Assembly (NCBI RefSeq): GCF_030272615.1
Contig: NC_081411.1
Coordinates: forward strand, 211,808,744 to 211,872,743
Length of the DNA stretch: 64,000 nucleotides
Direction: 5' to 3'
Origin: Cryptomeria japonica
Taxonomy: Eukaryota; Streptophyta; Pinopsida; Cupressales; Cupressaceae
Positions within the stretch are counted from its first letter, which is position 1; every line of letters begins with the position of its first letter. Position numbers and translations under genes: made by a program. The notes under the pieces are model-generated. The model was not told the origin of the DNA. It worked only from the letters and a program-made list of their open reading frames with translations, and searched no databases. Shown one piece after another: positions 9,976 to 20,290 of the stretch.

Positions 9976-10599
9976 TGTTTCACCACCAAGGAGCACATTT
10001 TTTCACCCCTTGAGTTTTGGGCTTCAATTTGGAGGCACATGCTCTAGATTCTTAGTCCCCACAGAGAGACCATCATTGTCTTTCTTGGACTTCCCATCAA
10101 GTTGGGTGGCATATTCACATCCCGCCTTTGTAGTTGTCGTAGAGACATTTGGAGAATCTACAAAGACCCCAATAGGTATTGTGGAAAATCCCATAGTAGG
10201 CCACCTTTAGAATATGACACAAGTGTATCGTTGGGAATGATATGAGGGGCAAGAGGTCGAGGGACAAGGTCCCCACCGAAACGAGCTCCATGTGCAGGGA
10301 GATTCAGAAATTGTAGAGTGATAAAGTTGCAAAGATTTATTTTGTAGTTTTAATTGTTAATCCTTTCGAGAAATTTGTTATTGATATTCTAGTTTTCATT
10401 ATGTATAATTTTTGCATCACAACCATAAACAACATCAATAGCTATTATAAATTGTGGAAAATTAACACACTTAATTTGATTTGCCTTCACTAATGAATAA
10501 TTATAAATACAATATAACACATAAACCTACACATACATTGAACTATTTCTCAATAACTATTAATAAAAAATAACAAATAACAAATAACAATAACAAATA
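9976..10599. other. No gene; AACAAATAACAAT simple repeat near its end
   Basis: The plus-strand frame 9782-10210 is a shadow of the DUF4283 relic and its upstream part. From 10565 to 10612 lies a simple repeat of AATAAC/AACAAAT units. Nothing else supported. Confidence 0.5.
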
Positions 10600-11535
10600 A
10601 CAATAACAAACATCAAGTTTTCACAATCCATGAGATATTGTCTTGCCTGTTTTCGGATTAGATTGTGTATGAGTTTTTTGCATCAAAATTTAGGATCACA
10701 CTCTGCGAGCCATCATCGAGATGATTATAGAGCCATGTAGAAGTGAGAAGATGACCAAGAGACAGACCAAGATAGCTAAAAAGAAGGAGAGAGTAGGCAC
10801 AAGGACCGAGAAAGATTGACAAGACTACTAAAAGGAAGAAGGTAAAGAAAAAAACAATCCAAACTAACAAAAAAAAATCCCTATGACAACTAACATGAAA
10901 CAAGAAAATAATAAATGAGGGAATAAAAACAATCAAACAAAACACACACACACATGTACACATATACATATATAAATACATATAGATACATACATGCATA
11001 CACACATATATACATGCATACATGCATATATATTGTATATATACATATACATATACATATATATGTATATACATACATACATACATCTATGTGTGTGTTT
11101 GTGTGTGTGATTCACAACAACAAAACACAAGACAAGATAATAGCAATAATAAAAAAATAAAAATAAAAACAAACAAAAGATAAGAAAATAGAAAAAACAA
11201 AGAAATATGAAACCAATATATATATATATATATATATACCAAACAAGAGACAACAAAGAGAAAATAAACAAAAGACAAACAACCTCAAGAGATAAAGGAG
11301 AAAAGTACGCACACACACACACATACAAACATATATATACACATATACATATAAACATATAAAAGAAACGACAAGAAAAAAAGAACAAAAACAAAAGAAA
11401 AAGGTCAATAAATAAAAACATATATATGTATAGTATATGTGTATATATATACATATATATGAAAAAGGAACTAGCATGCAAAAAAGGAAGCACAGAGGAA
11501 GAATAAACAAGAATAAGCCACATGGGGGAGAAGAA
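10600..11535 (-). mobile_element. Penelope-like 3' end, left arm of a giant inverted repeat
   Basis: Read on the minus strand from 11535 to 10600 this arm holds poly-T/poly-Y text, TA microsatellites, a hammerhead-like block (minus 10720-10689: TCGATGA, a weak stem, GTGTGATCC, TAAA), then TTGATGCAAAAAACTCATAC, ACAATCTAATCCGAAAAC and TATCTCATGGATTGTG. The same series occurs in the plus-strand arm at 12930-13255, and the GCAAAAAACTCA part also follows the hammerhead-like motif of the Penelope-like element at 20226. Outermost matching bases of the two arms are 10657 and about 13253. The identification rests on the shared 3' tail; no RT is present. Confidence 0.5.
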
Positions 11536-11826
11536 AATTGAAACCAAAGAGAGGATACAACATCCAAAAAAGAGAAGGAACATGAAGAAAGGGCAACCGA
11601 AGGAAGGAGGGAGAAGACTAAAGGGGCAAGACACCAAAAGGGGATGCGAAAAGGGAGAGAGAGAAGAACCTAAACTTTTTCTTCTTCCCCTTGTGGCTTC
11701 TTCTCGTTTATTCTTCCTTTGTGCTTTCTTTTTTGCATGCTAGTTCCTTATATGTATTATGTATGTGTGTGTGTTTTTATTTATTGACCTTTTTCTTTTT
11801 CTTTTTTTTCTTTCTTTTTTTGTTGT

Positions 11827-11938
<112 letters not shown>

Positions 11939-12380
11939 CTTTTTCTTTTGTTTTCGTTCTTTTTTTGTTGTTGATTCTTTTATATATATACACACACATA
12001 TACTATAGATATATATGTTTTTATTTATTGACCTTTTTCTTTTGTTTTCGTTCTTTTTTTCTTGTTGATTCTTTTATATATGTATATGTATTTGTGTATA
12101 TATATGTTTATACACACACACTATACATATATATGTTTTTATTTATTGACCTTTTTCTTTTTCTTTTTTTCGTTCTTTTTTTGTTGTTGATTCTTTTATA
12201 TACATATATATATTTATTGAACTTTTTCTTTTGTTTCCGTTCTTTTTTTCTTGTTGATTCTTTTATATGTATATGTATATGTATATGTGTATATATATGT
12301 TTATACACACACACACTATACATATATATGTTTTTATTTATTGACCTTTTTCTTTTGTTTTCATTCTTTTTTTCTTGTTG

Positions 12381-12697
12381 ATATATGCCAGAAGGTAATT
12401 AGTTAGGTCCCCTTCATTCACTCCTTCAGCAACTATAGAGTAGAGGGCAACCAGCCTCAACTCGTTATAGTTGTGAGAAAGGATATATAAGCATTGTTAG
12501 CCCAGATAGGATAGCCGAAGCATTGTCGAGTTAGGACAGGTGTTAACTTCTCTCCTTTTGATAAACGAGGGTGTATTAGCTGGTTCCTCACCCCTAGATG
12601 GAAGTAACAAGTTGACAACCGGAGGAGCCGGAGGATCCAGATAAATAAGGTGACGTTGAACTATTTTCTCATTGGTCTAGCCCATCTCCAACTACCC

Positions 12698-12700
<3 letters not shown>
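12381..12700. other. Insert in the right arm of the inverted repeat, unknown
   Basis: This segment, together with the tRNA-like segment to about 12912, has no counterpart in the left arm. It includes CCGGAGGAGCCGGAGGATCC. No ORF or terminal repeats were recognised. Confidence 0.4.

Positions 12701-12770
<70 letters not shown>
12700..12770. repeat. (TA)n microsatellite, about 70 bp
   Basis: Uninterrupted TA run, possibly the tail of the SINE-like segment that follows on the minus strand. Confidence 0.95.
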
Positions 12771-12771
<1 letters not shown>

Positions 12772-12779
12772 TATTTTAT

Positions 12780-12912
12780 TTTTATTTTTATTTTTAGGCC
12801 GAAGCTGCCAAGAGTCGCAACTTAGAATCCATTTTAGATGTCCTTATTGGGAATTGATCTTGGGTCTCCACAGTGAGAACCCAATGTTTTAACCAATTAA
12901 GCTCAACCCCTT
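12780..12912 (-). mobile_element. tRNA-derived SINE-like head
   Basis: On the minus strand TGAGCTTAATTGG (12905-12893) matches a pol III box A (TRGCNNARYNGG), and GATCAATTCCCAA (12859-12847) matches box B (GWTCRANNCC), spaced about as in a tRNA. Between them GGTTCTCACTGTGGAGACC could form an anticodon-like arm. Downstream come GGCCTAAAAATAAAAATAAA and the TA run, typical of a SINE 3' tail. No TSD was located, so the element borders are uncertain. It may be a tRNA-like relic rather than a named SINE family. Confidence 0.45.
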
Positions 12913-13182
12913 GGACTATACATACTGTTTTTTTTTTATTTATATTGTTTGATTGTTTTTATTCCCTCATTTATTTTTTTCTTGTTTCATGTTAGTTGTC
13001 ATGGGGCTTTTATTTTTATTAGTTTGGATTGTTTTTTGCTTTCTCGTTGTTTTGTTCTTTACCTTCTTCCTTTTAGTAGTCTTGTCAACCTTTTTCTTTC
13101 CTTGTGCCTGCTCCCTCCTCCTTTTTAGCTACCTTGGTCTGCCTCTTGGTCATCTTCTCACTTCCACATGCTCTCTAATCAT

Positions 13183-13220
13183 CTTGATAATGGATCACGG
13201 TGTGTGATCCGAAAGATTGA
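13183..13220 (+). ncRNA. Hammerhead-like motif, best-preserved stem II
   Basis: TTGATAA (13184-13190, two transitions from CTGATGA), then a perfect 7-bp stem GGATCAC/GTGATCC (13192-13198 with 13204-13210) around a 5-nt loop, then GAAA (13211-13214) and GATTGATGC. The downstream GCAAAAAACTCA equals the text after the motif at 20226. Confidence 0.5.
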
Positions 13221-13260
13221 TGCAAAAAACTCATACACAATCTAATGCAAAAACAGTCAA

Positions 13261-14031
13261 GCCAACAAATGACAAATTTTTAAATTAAAATTGAAACACA
13301 CCATTAAACAAAATTAAATATATACCTGCAAATCTAAACCTTGAATTTGTAAGTCAATAATAAACTAAAATGAAATCATGTGGAAAGAATATACTGCTTA
13401 TACATTTATTATTATAGTATTGAAGAACAATCTAATCAGAGCAATCCCAAAATATTAAAAAAATGGCTTGTGTACTATCCAAATTTTTACTTTTATATAT
13501 ATAAAGTTTGTACAGACTTCAGCAGAGCACGAAACACTCGCGGGCATTTTAAGCAAAGCTTGGACGATTTGACTTTATAGGAAGGTCGCGGGTATTTCCC
13601 GGGATAGAGATTTGCATTAAAGAAATATTAATTCTAGGTGCTTTCTTAAATATCCTTCCCTGGACCGGACAATTACCAGGCTGTCCTCAAAGCCGAGAAT
13701 TTTCGTTTATCAAAGTCCAAGTTAATCATCTTCCCGAGCCTTACGATCCACATAAACAATGAAAGTCAATTCCTTCGTTGGCTTTAGTTATCACACACGT
13801 TGTTCAATACAAATCTGTATGATTTTAAAACTATAAATTTGTAGAGTACAGCTTATAAGAAATACCCAATATAATGGATTGTCTGCATTCTAAACAAGTT
13901 TACAGTCAAAAAGATCTTGACTTGTAAACCCACCTAACAATTAAGATCAGGTGATCTTTAAGGATATGGATCTGTCTGTGCCTATTCATTTTATGTACAG
14001 TGTTATTTGTGAATCTTAAAAAATTGAGAAA
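13261..14031 (+). promoter_or_regulatory. Upstream region of the kinase gene
   Basis: This is the sequence between the inverted repeat and the kinase start codon. A TATA-like run (TATATATATA, about 13495-13503) lies some 530 bp upstream of the ATG; it would require a long or spliced 5' leader. No other motif is strong enough to call. Confidence 0.25.
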
Positions 14032-16957
14032 ATGGAAATTTCAATGACCACCACAAACCAGCAGGGCGCTGCACAGTTTGAAACACAAGAACAAAATGAA
14101 GAAATTATCCAGATGGAGACTCCTCCTTTTCAGCAGAAAATTTACATTGCTGTTGGAAAAGATCTGTGTGAGAGCATGAATGCACTCAAATGGGCGCTGG
14201 AAAATTTGGATTGTAGGCAAGAAGTTTTAGTATTTCTTCTTCATATCCAGCGTCCACTGCGCCAAATACCATCAGCCAGTAAGAATTTCTTTGATTGATT
14301 TGACTTCCATAAATATGTTTACTTGTTTTGCTTCTCTAAATTGGACGTTTTGTGATTTTGCAGTTGGGAAAATTCCTGTGGACCAGGTGAGGGAGGATAT
14401 CGTGAAGGGCTACAGGAAGGATGTAGAGAAGGAACTCAATGGTTGCCTCAAGAAATACCTTGATATTTGCACCAAAGCCAAGGTACGAATCTCATCCCCT
14501 TTGGAGCAGAGATGGTTTGTGTTCCAGTGTCTGAAATTATCATACAACAGGTGAAAGCAGAGACTTTGGTAGTTGAGAAGAATGGCGTTAAAACAGGAAT
14601 TGTTGAAGCTGTTTCAGAGTTCGCTATTACCAGGCTTATCATGGGAACATCATCAGCTAGTGGCAGCATATCCAGGTAGCTGAAACAACTTGTGGAACAT
14701 TTTATGGAATTTTTTGCTATTTTTCGTGGATCTGTTAGGATTCTCACCTAGAAAAGTGCTCTACTGCTGAACTTACCAAACTACCATCTATCTTTGCAAT
14801 GGAGATCATGTGATAGACTTTTCTTTTTCTTTCCAGCATTTTGATACTGTAATTCGAAAAATTATGAACAGGAGGATGAAGATGGTAGCACCGGGTAAAG
14901 CAGAATATGTCCGAAGTCATGTCATGGAGTCCTGCGACGTGTGGATTGTGTGCAAAGATAAACTCGTATCACATAATGGTCAGTGCGTATATTTATCAGT
15001 TCACAGTTTTGTCCATGAATGATAAGCATTTAGTTGTTTTCGTTTCATTGGAGCCGGAATTCACAAGCTTTGTCTTTGTTTGATGGCGTGGATTTTAAAT
15101 AGCAGCTCAGATTTTGAAGAGCCATATAAGTCGTTGTCCAGAAAATTTTGGCAGAGTGGTTGGATCGCTGCCAGACATCCGATTGGATCTGGACATCTGC
15201 AATCGAAGTAATTCGATTTTTCCGGTCACTAGATATTCAACGCCTTCTTCAGGGGAAGAATTGAACGGCTCGAGGATAATTGTTGCGACGAATGAAGTTT
15301 CTTCTGAATCGGAAGCGGCAGACAGTCCTGAGTTTAACGTTGATGAGGGCTTCTCTCGTAGAACTTTCCAGCTGGCGCATCAAGGATCTCAAGTATCTCC
15401 TCCCAACGAATTACTCATTTATTTCCTTAAAATTATCTCATTTCTTTCTGTTAATCCTTTAACGGCACAAATAAAAAAGCAAGAGGTAAAGCTTGTAAAC
15501 ATACTTGAAAATCTGTCTGGATAATCTTAGAAATTCAGATGTTGAATTTTAATGCAGGATGCTGAAGCCTTGAAAAATTACCTGAGAGATACTTTGGAAG
15601 TGAGCCAGAAAGCGAAAGCAGAAGGCCGAAGGGAGACCGGAAAATGCAAGAAAGCAGAAGCGGCTGCCATTAATGCTAATCACAGAGTATATGCACTGTT
15701 TCTTCTTTCTTACAGACACAGCTGCTATTGTTTGTTGGCGTAGGGAAAATATTAAAATATTTCCATGTTTACCAGTTTACAGCCCTTGAACCTGTTTCAG
15801 AAAACAGAGTGGAAGTGAAAGAAGAGGAAAATGTACACTTTCAAGACTCTGCTGTTCATTCGGGGCCGCGGATCGAACCCCTGACCTCCGTTTTGTCCTC
15901 CTCGTCAAATAATCTTGAATTTAGCGAATACTCTTTCGACGATCTCAAAGCCGCGACATGTAATTTCTCTGAGCATTTTAAACTCGGAGAAGGAGCCTCT
16001 GCTACCGTTTACAAAGGTGAAATAAGACAAACAACTGTTGCAGTCAAAATTCTCAAGAAACGCAGTTTAAATAGCCAGCGAGAGTTCCACCGGGAGGTAT
16101 ATATACATGAATTACTTCAAATTACTGTAAAATTCGTTCTCCTCTGTTTTCATAATTGTTGCTTACAATCTCCTACTTACGGTAAAATTTGTTCTCCTCT
16201 GTTTTCATAAATGTTGCTTACAATCTTCTACTCACAGATCGATATTTTAAGAGACATACGGCATCCTCACTTGGTGAGGGCTGTGGGAGCCTGTTTCGAG
16301 CGAGGCTGTGTAATCTATGAGTATATGTCCAACGGAAGCCTGGCAGATCATCTAAGCTGCAAAAATACGGCTCCGCCACTCCCCTGGCACGCCAGAGTTC
16401 GCATCGCCGCCGAAGTCTTCTCTGCATTACAATATCTGCACAGTTTAAAGCCACATCCAGTCATCCATGGCGATCTTAAGCCCGAAAATATACTGCTTGA
16501 CGAAAATTTTGTAAGCAAAATAAGCGACTTTGGCCTAGCTTGTCCTCTGCCACACGATTTACCCTCACAGTTGGAGCCAAAAGGCAGATTTTCCTACAGG
16601 GATCCTGAATACCAGACAAGCGCCGAATACTGTACCAAATCCGACGTTTACAGCCTGGGAATCGTCATTCTTCGGCTTCTGACAGGGAAACGGGCGCTCG
16701 GACTCAGAGAGGATGTGGAATGTGCGCTTCAAGGTGGAAAACTGGGGCTGGTTTTGGATCCTTCAGCCGGTGATTGGCCATTTCTGCAGGCTACTCAACT
16801 GGCTTATCTTGCCTTACAATGCACGGATCCGGTCAGAAAGAAGCGGCCCGACCTTCAACCGACTGTGATGAAAATTCTTGATCGGCTTCGAGAAGTGGCC
16901 GTCCCTGCGCCGAACCCTACCAAGCCCGTCGAACATGATCAAATGTCAGTGAAATAA
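14032..16957 (+). CDS. USP-domain protein kinase of the plant U-box (PUB/RLCK IX) family, U-box lost
   Basis: The proposed join is 14032-14278, 14364-14482, 14551-14675, 14872-14978, 15106-15392, 15558-15686, 15776-16096 and 16238-16957, giving 684 residues with all phases consistent and GT/AG at each intron. Residues about 36-195 are a universal-stress-protein-like domain (IYIAVGKDLCESMNALKWAL; LIMGTSSASGS). A variable and coiled-coil linker follows (EALKNYLRDTLEVSQKAKAE). The kinase has GEGASATVYKG (409), VAVK Lys 429, HGDLKPEN with Asp 524, DFG Asp 542 and RDPEY, and so is complete; HGD instead of HRD marks it as non-RD, usual for this family. PUB kinases normally end in an E3 U-box; here a TAA after QMSVK truncates it. 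Uncertain joins: exon 5 may extend to 15486 and exon 7 may begin at 15716, both in frame. Probably a cytosolic or membrane-associated signalling kinase; substrate unknown. Confidence 0.88.
16124..16237 (+). repeat. 55-bp tandem duplication inside the last intron
   Basis: GTAAAATTYGTTCTCCTCTG begins at 16127 and again at 16182. The two copies cover the polypyrimidine tract and 3' end of the intron. The second ends CTACTCACAG, the acceptor used here; the first ends CTACTTACGG and has lost the AG. The duplication therefore copied a splice acceptor, and only one copy can work. Confidence 0.85.
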
Positions 16958-16959
16958 GT

Positions 16960-17265
16960 GTTCCGGATCTCTTACTCTGTCAATCTTCCACTGATAAAAA
17001 TCTAACTGTCCAAAGCTCAGATTTTTTTTTACATATTTATCTAAATTTCAACAAATATCAGGGTTTTACTTATTAACAGAAAATTTATGTAATTTGCAGG
17101 AGATCATTGAGGATCCTATCGGTGCCGCAAACGCCATTACATTCGAAAGGGAGGCGATACAAGGGTAGTCCGATTGCGGAAAAGACATATCATCTATGGC
17201 AAATAACTTAGAAGAAGAATCTGATTGTTATTTTCTCTTCTGACATCAGCCATTGGACAGTCTCA
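16960..17265 (+). pseudogene. Relic U-box exon pair of the kinase gene
   Basis: Just past the kinase stop, 16960-16990 reads VPDLLLC and then, with one base missing, resembles the start of a U-box (V-P-x-x-F-x-C-P-I). After a normal-looking acceptor (AATTTGCAG ending 17099), 17100-17165 reads EIIEDPIGAANAITFEREAI followed by QG, the U-box core EI(M)EDPxxAADGxTYExxAIxxW, with TAG exactly where the conserved Trp belongs (17166-17168). The frame continues past the stop with SDCGKDISSMANNLE, close to the usual (L)DSGHDTSPMTNLxL, and 17221-17258 still resembles the LRSAIQ helix region at the nucleotide level but out of frame. The donor that should join the two parts is not recognisable. Family comparison is from memory. 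Confidence 0.8.
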
Positions 17266-17930
17266 AGAAAGAGACAATCTTTTGTAAATCCAAAAATATT
17301 GTAACCCATTGTTTTGAAAATGTAGATTCATTACAGAGGGCCTGGAATGTATCCGCACGGTCTCGTACACAGTTAATTTTTTGAAATAGAAAGTGAAAAT
17401 GGAAATGTTAACGGCCGTGAGTTCAATAAAAATATTCAAAGCTTGTTTAGAGTGGCGTCTGAGAAAATTTAAAATGGTAATGTTCCTGCGGGGACATTTT
17501 AAATGATTCAGAGTCCGTGTACAGTGATGTTAGAGGAAATGGAAAATGGAAATAGTTTTTGATTTTAATAAAATATTTAAATTTCATAGATGGGTCAGAT
17601 CAAGTCAAAGATAAATAATGGTCAAAAAGTAGGATAATTATTTCTATTTGTGGTAAGGATGAGGTGTAAAATTGTTATATGAGTGTTGAAAATGATATTT
17701 GAGTGTAGGGGTGGGGTATAACTACTGTGTACTTTGGTTCTATATTTTAATATTTATAAATCATATGTTAAAAGCAGAATATTATTGGAGAACTATCACC
17801 ACATGTTACAAATATGGACCATTGTAAGGTCTAGTGTTATTGTTACTAATGTCAATTGGTACATAAATATTTGCAATTTAAAAATTTGTGGAGTCAATTT
17901 CAATTCATATTTGTGGCCTCAGCGTCTTGC
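17266..17930. other. Kinase 3' flank, no gene
   Basis: A possible poly(A) signal AATAAAA lies near 17424. Two related blocks (GTCCGTGTACAGTGATG and GTCTCGTACACAGTTAA, each followed by GAAATGGAAA-like text) suggest a short diverged repeat. Nothing else. Confidence 0.4.
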
Positions 17931-18264
17931 ATTATGTTCAATCTTATGTTAGTCTAGTTTATGTTTTAATTTAATGCTTTTATAAGGATAGTTGCTTTAT
18001 GGATTTTAAGGACTCCATAAACGTGAGTAACCTCTAAAGAGGGAGGTGAGTCACTTCTTGGTAGAGTCATCAAAGGGAGAGTAGGAAATAGCCACTTTGA
18101 CTTTTTTAATAATTTGGAAGATGGGGTTATGAGTCAAGATTTTGTAGCTAGTATTGTCTGAAAGGAGAATAAACATTTTGGAGGTTTAGTTAATACCAAC
18201 TAAGGATGCTTATAAAAGCATTAAATTAAAACATAAACTATTTACTAGCATAAGATTGAACATA
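17931..18264. repeat. Inverted repeat with 60-bp arms next to the Penelope-like element
   Basis: Bases 17931-17989 (ATTATGTTCAATCTTATG ... TTTAATGCTTTTATAAGGA) are the near-perfect reverse complement of 18204-18264, separated by about 215 bp with no homology. The right arm ends directly at the RT relic of the Penelope-like element. It could be a MITE-like foldback or an inverted 5' piece of the element; no TSD was found. Confidence 0.8.
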
Positions 18265-18265
18265 A

Positions 18266-20290
18266 TTCTCTTTTCACCAAGGTGCCAATCTCGAACTCTA
18301 TTGAGATTATAACAAACATAAGACCAATCTTGATATTTCCAGCTTAGTTGAGTTGTGCCTCATGTCCACTTTCTTCACCTTCCAAGGAATTGTTTATGAG
18401 CAAGTTGATGGGGTTGTCATGGATTCCCCATTGTCCCCTATTGTGGCCAACCTTTACATGGAGTATTTTCAAGATATCACTCTCAATTTGTTTCCCCTTA
18501 AACCAAATGGTAGAAGCGTTATGTGGATGATTCTACTATTTGTTGGCCCCATGATTCTAATAAGTTAGAAGAATTTCACTTGCACTTAAGCAACATAGCT
18601 CCTTGCATTTCCTTGACCAAAGAATTAGAATCCAATAACCAACTCCCCTTCCTTGATATCCTACTCACCAGAAATCCCAATGGTTCCTTAGCTTTCCAAG
18701 TCTTTCGTAAGGCCACCCACATTGCTCTCTATCCTCGTGTCTCCTCCCATCATCATCTCCACCAAAAATTGGGCATCCTCAAAACCTTGTTCACCAAAGC
18801 CTTCAAGATATCTGATAATGACAATAGAGACCAAGAGATTGCCCATCTTGTAGAGGTTTTCAAATTAAATGGGTACAAAAGGGAGCATAGCCTTAAGGCC
18901 ATTAAGCAAGCCAAATCTAATGTGGCCTTTATACCTAAAGAACCTTTCCTTCAAACATCCCCCCTTCATTGAAGGCCTCTCTTACATTTAATATCAAAAA
19001 TTCTTCAAAAAGGTGGCCTTTGTTTCACCTTCCAGCCCATTCATACTCTTAGGCACTATATCCCCTCCCGTAAAGACACCCCTAACCTTCTCCAATGTGT
19101 TGGTGTCTACAAATTCATTTGCTCATGTAGCATACCATACATTGGTGAAACTAGTCGATCTATTAGCACTAGAATTAAAGAGTGTAATGTTGACATAAGA
19201 CAAGAGAATACAAAAATTGACATTTATGGAGAATTTTTCCTTGATAAAACTCCACATCCCCTTAATAGGAACTCAAATCTTAGCTAAGGAAGATAACTTA
19301 TTTAAGAGGAAACTTAAAGAGGCTATCGAAATCAACCACCATCCCTTCAACCTCAATCACAACATTGGTTGGGGTATTAGCTTCTCGTGGCAACCCTTGC
19401 TAACCCACCTCAAAACCCAAGATACTCACCCTCCTAAACCCTTTTCCAATCCTTGAGTTGTTCTTGCTCCCCTCCCCAAAACCCACCCCGACCCCCCTCT
19501 ACACCCCATCCTTTTATGTTCCTTTTTCTTAATTCTTATCTTTTTATTCTCTCTTTCTCTCTCTCCCTTTTCTACTTTTCTATTTTATCTTTCCTCTTTC
19601 CTCCTCTTTGTTTTTTTTGAGTTAAATTTCACTTTTATTTTTCAAATTTTAGTCCTTCCCTCCTTTATATATATATAATCCTTATGTATATATATTGGTT
19701 TTCTTTAAATGTATATCTTAATTTTTAACGCTTTTATTAATTTTCATTATATTCCCTTATAATTAATTTTATTGTATTTTGACTATTTATTTTTATTCTT
19801 GTTACATTATATTTATGTTTTTTATTAGGCTAGTTTTTTGCTCTTTTGTTTGTTTGATTGTTTACGTTAGTTTTGCTCTATAAGTGTTTTAATATTATGG
19901 TTATTATTGATTTTACTTACACACACACGCGCGTACAATGCATTTGTTTGCAACTTTATAATTGCTTAGTATTTCTTTTTTCTATCATCATTCTATTATT
20001 CAATCCTCTCAGCAAAAATTATTTTCTCTTTTTAATATTATAATTGTTTTGAATTTTATTTTTCTATTATTGGATATTCTTTGCATAAGTCTTTTATTAA
20101 GGTGTCCTCCCCTTTTCCCCTTTGGTCCTCTTGGTTTTCAGGCCCAATTGAAACCCCCATCCCTCTCCTTTTTTATTTGGCTTGGTCTACTAACTATCCT
20201 ACTATTCTCTCATTTGCTCTTACTTCCTGATGAAGGAACATGGAATTTGATCTGAAATGTCAAAGCAAAAAACTCACATTGTCAAAACTA
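18266..20290 (+). mobile_element. Penelope-like retroelement (RT + GIY-YIG), degenerate, probably conifer 'Dryad' type
   Basis: The RT reads LFTKVPISNSIEII (18270), then after a frame change ISSLVELCLMSTFFTFQGIV, YEQVDGVVMDSPLSPIVANL, then YVDD at 18520-18531. It continues with NNQLPFLDILLTRNPNGSLA, FRKATHIALYPRVSSHHHLH and a lysine-rich end (to 18972). The GIY-YIG endonuclease follows in another frame: GVYKFICSCSIPYIGETSRS (from 19102), then RIKECN. RT-FLDILLTR-HHHLHQK-GIY-YIG is the diagnostic Penelope order, unlike any LTR or LINE element. At least two frameshifts and stops make it dead; the 5' part is missing. A long T-rich 3' UTR (19460-20220) leads to a hammerhead-like motif at 20226. 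The RT metal-binding YVDD is retained. Confidence 0.88.
20226..20262 (+). ncRNA. Hammerhead-ribozyme-like motif at the Penelope-like 3' end
   Basis: CTGATGA (20227-20233) is followed by a candidate stem GGAAC, a loop, the mutated partner GATCT, then GAAA (20254-20257) and TGTC. This is the order of the hammerhead core (CUGAUGA, stem II, GAAA, cleavage-side UH). Stem II pairs poorly here, so it is probably inactive. Hammerhead motifs are known in the terminal repeats of Penelope-like elements, and the position, about 1 kb after GIY-YIG, fits. Confidence 0.5.

Noticed and set aside
9782-10210. 142-codon plus ORF with a repeated MVGWNEKNFPT
   Set aside because: Antisense shadow of the DUF4283 relic; the peptide repeat is the 48-bp duplication read on the wrong strand.
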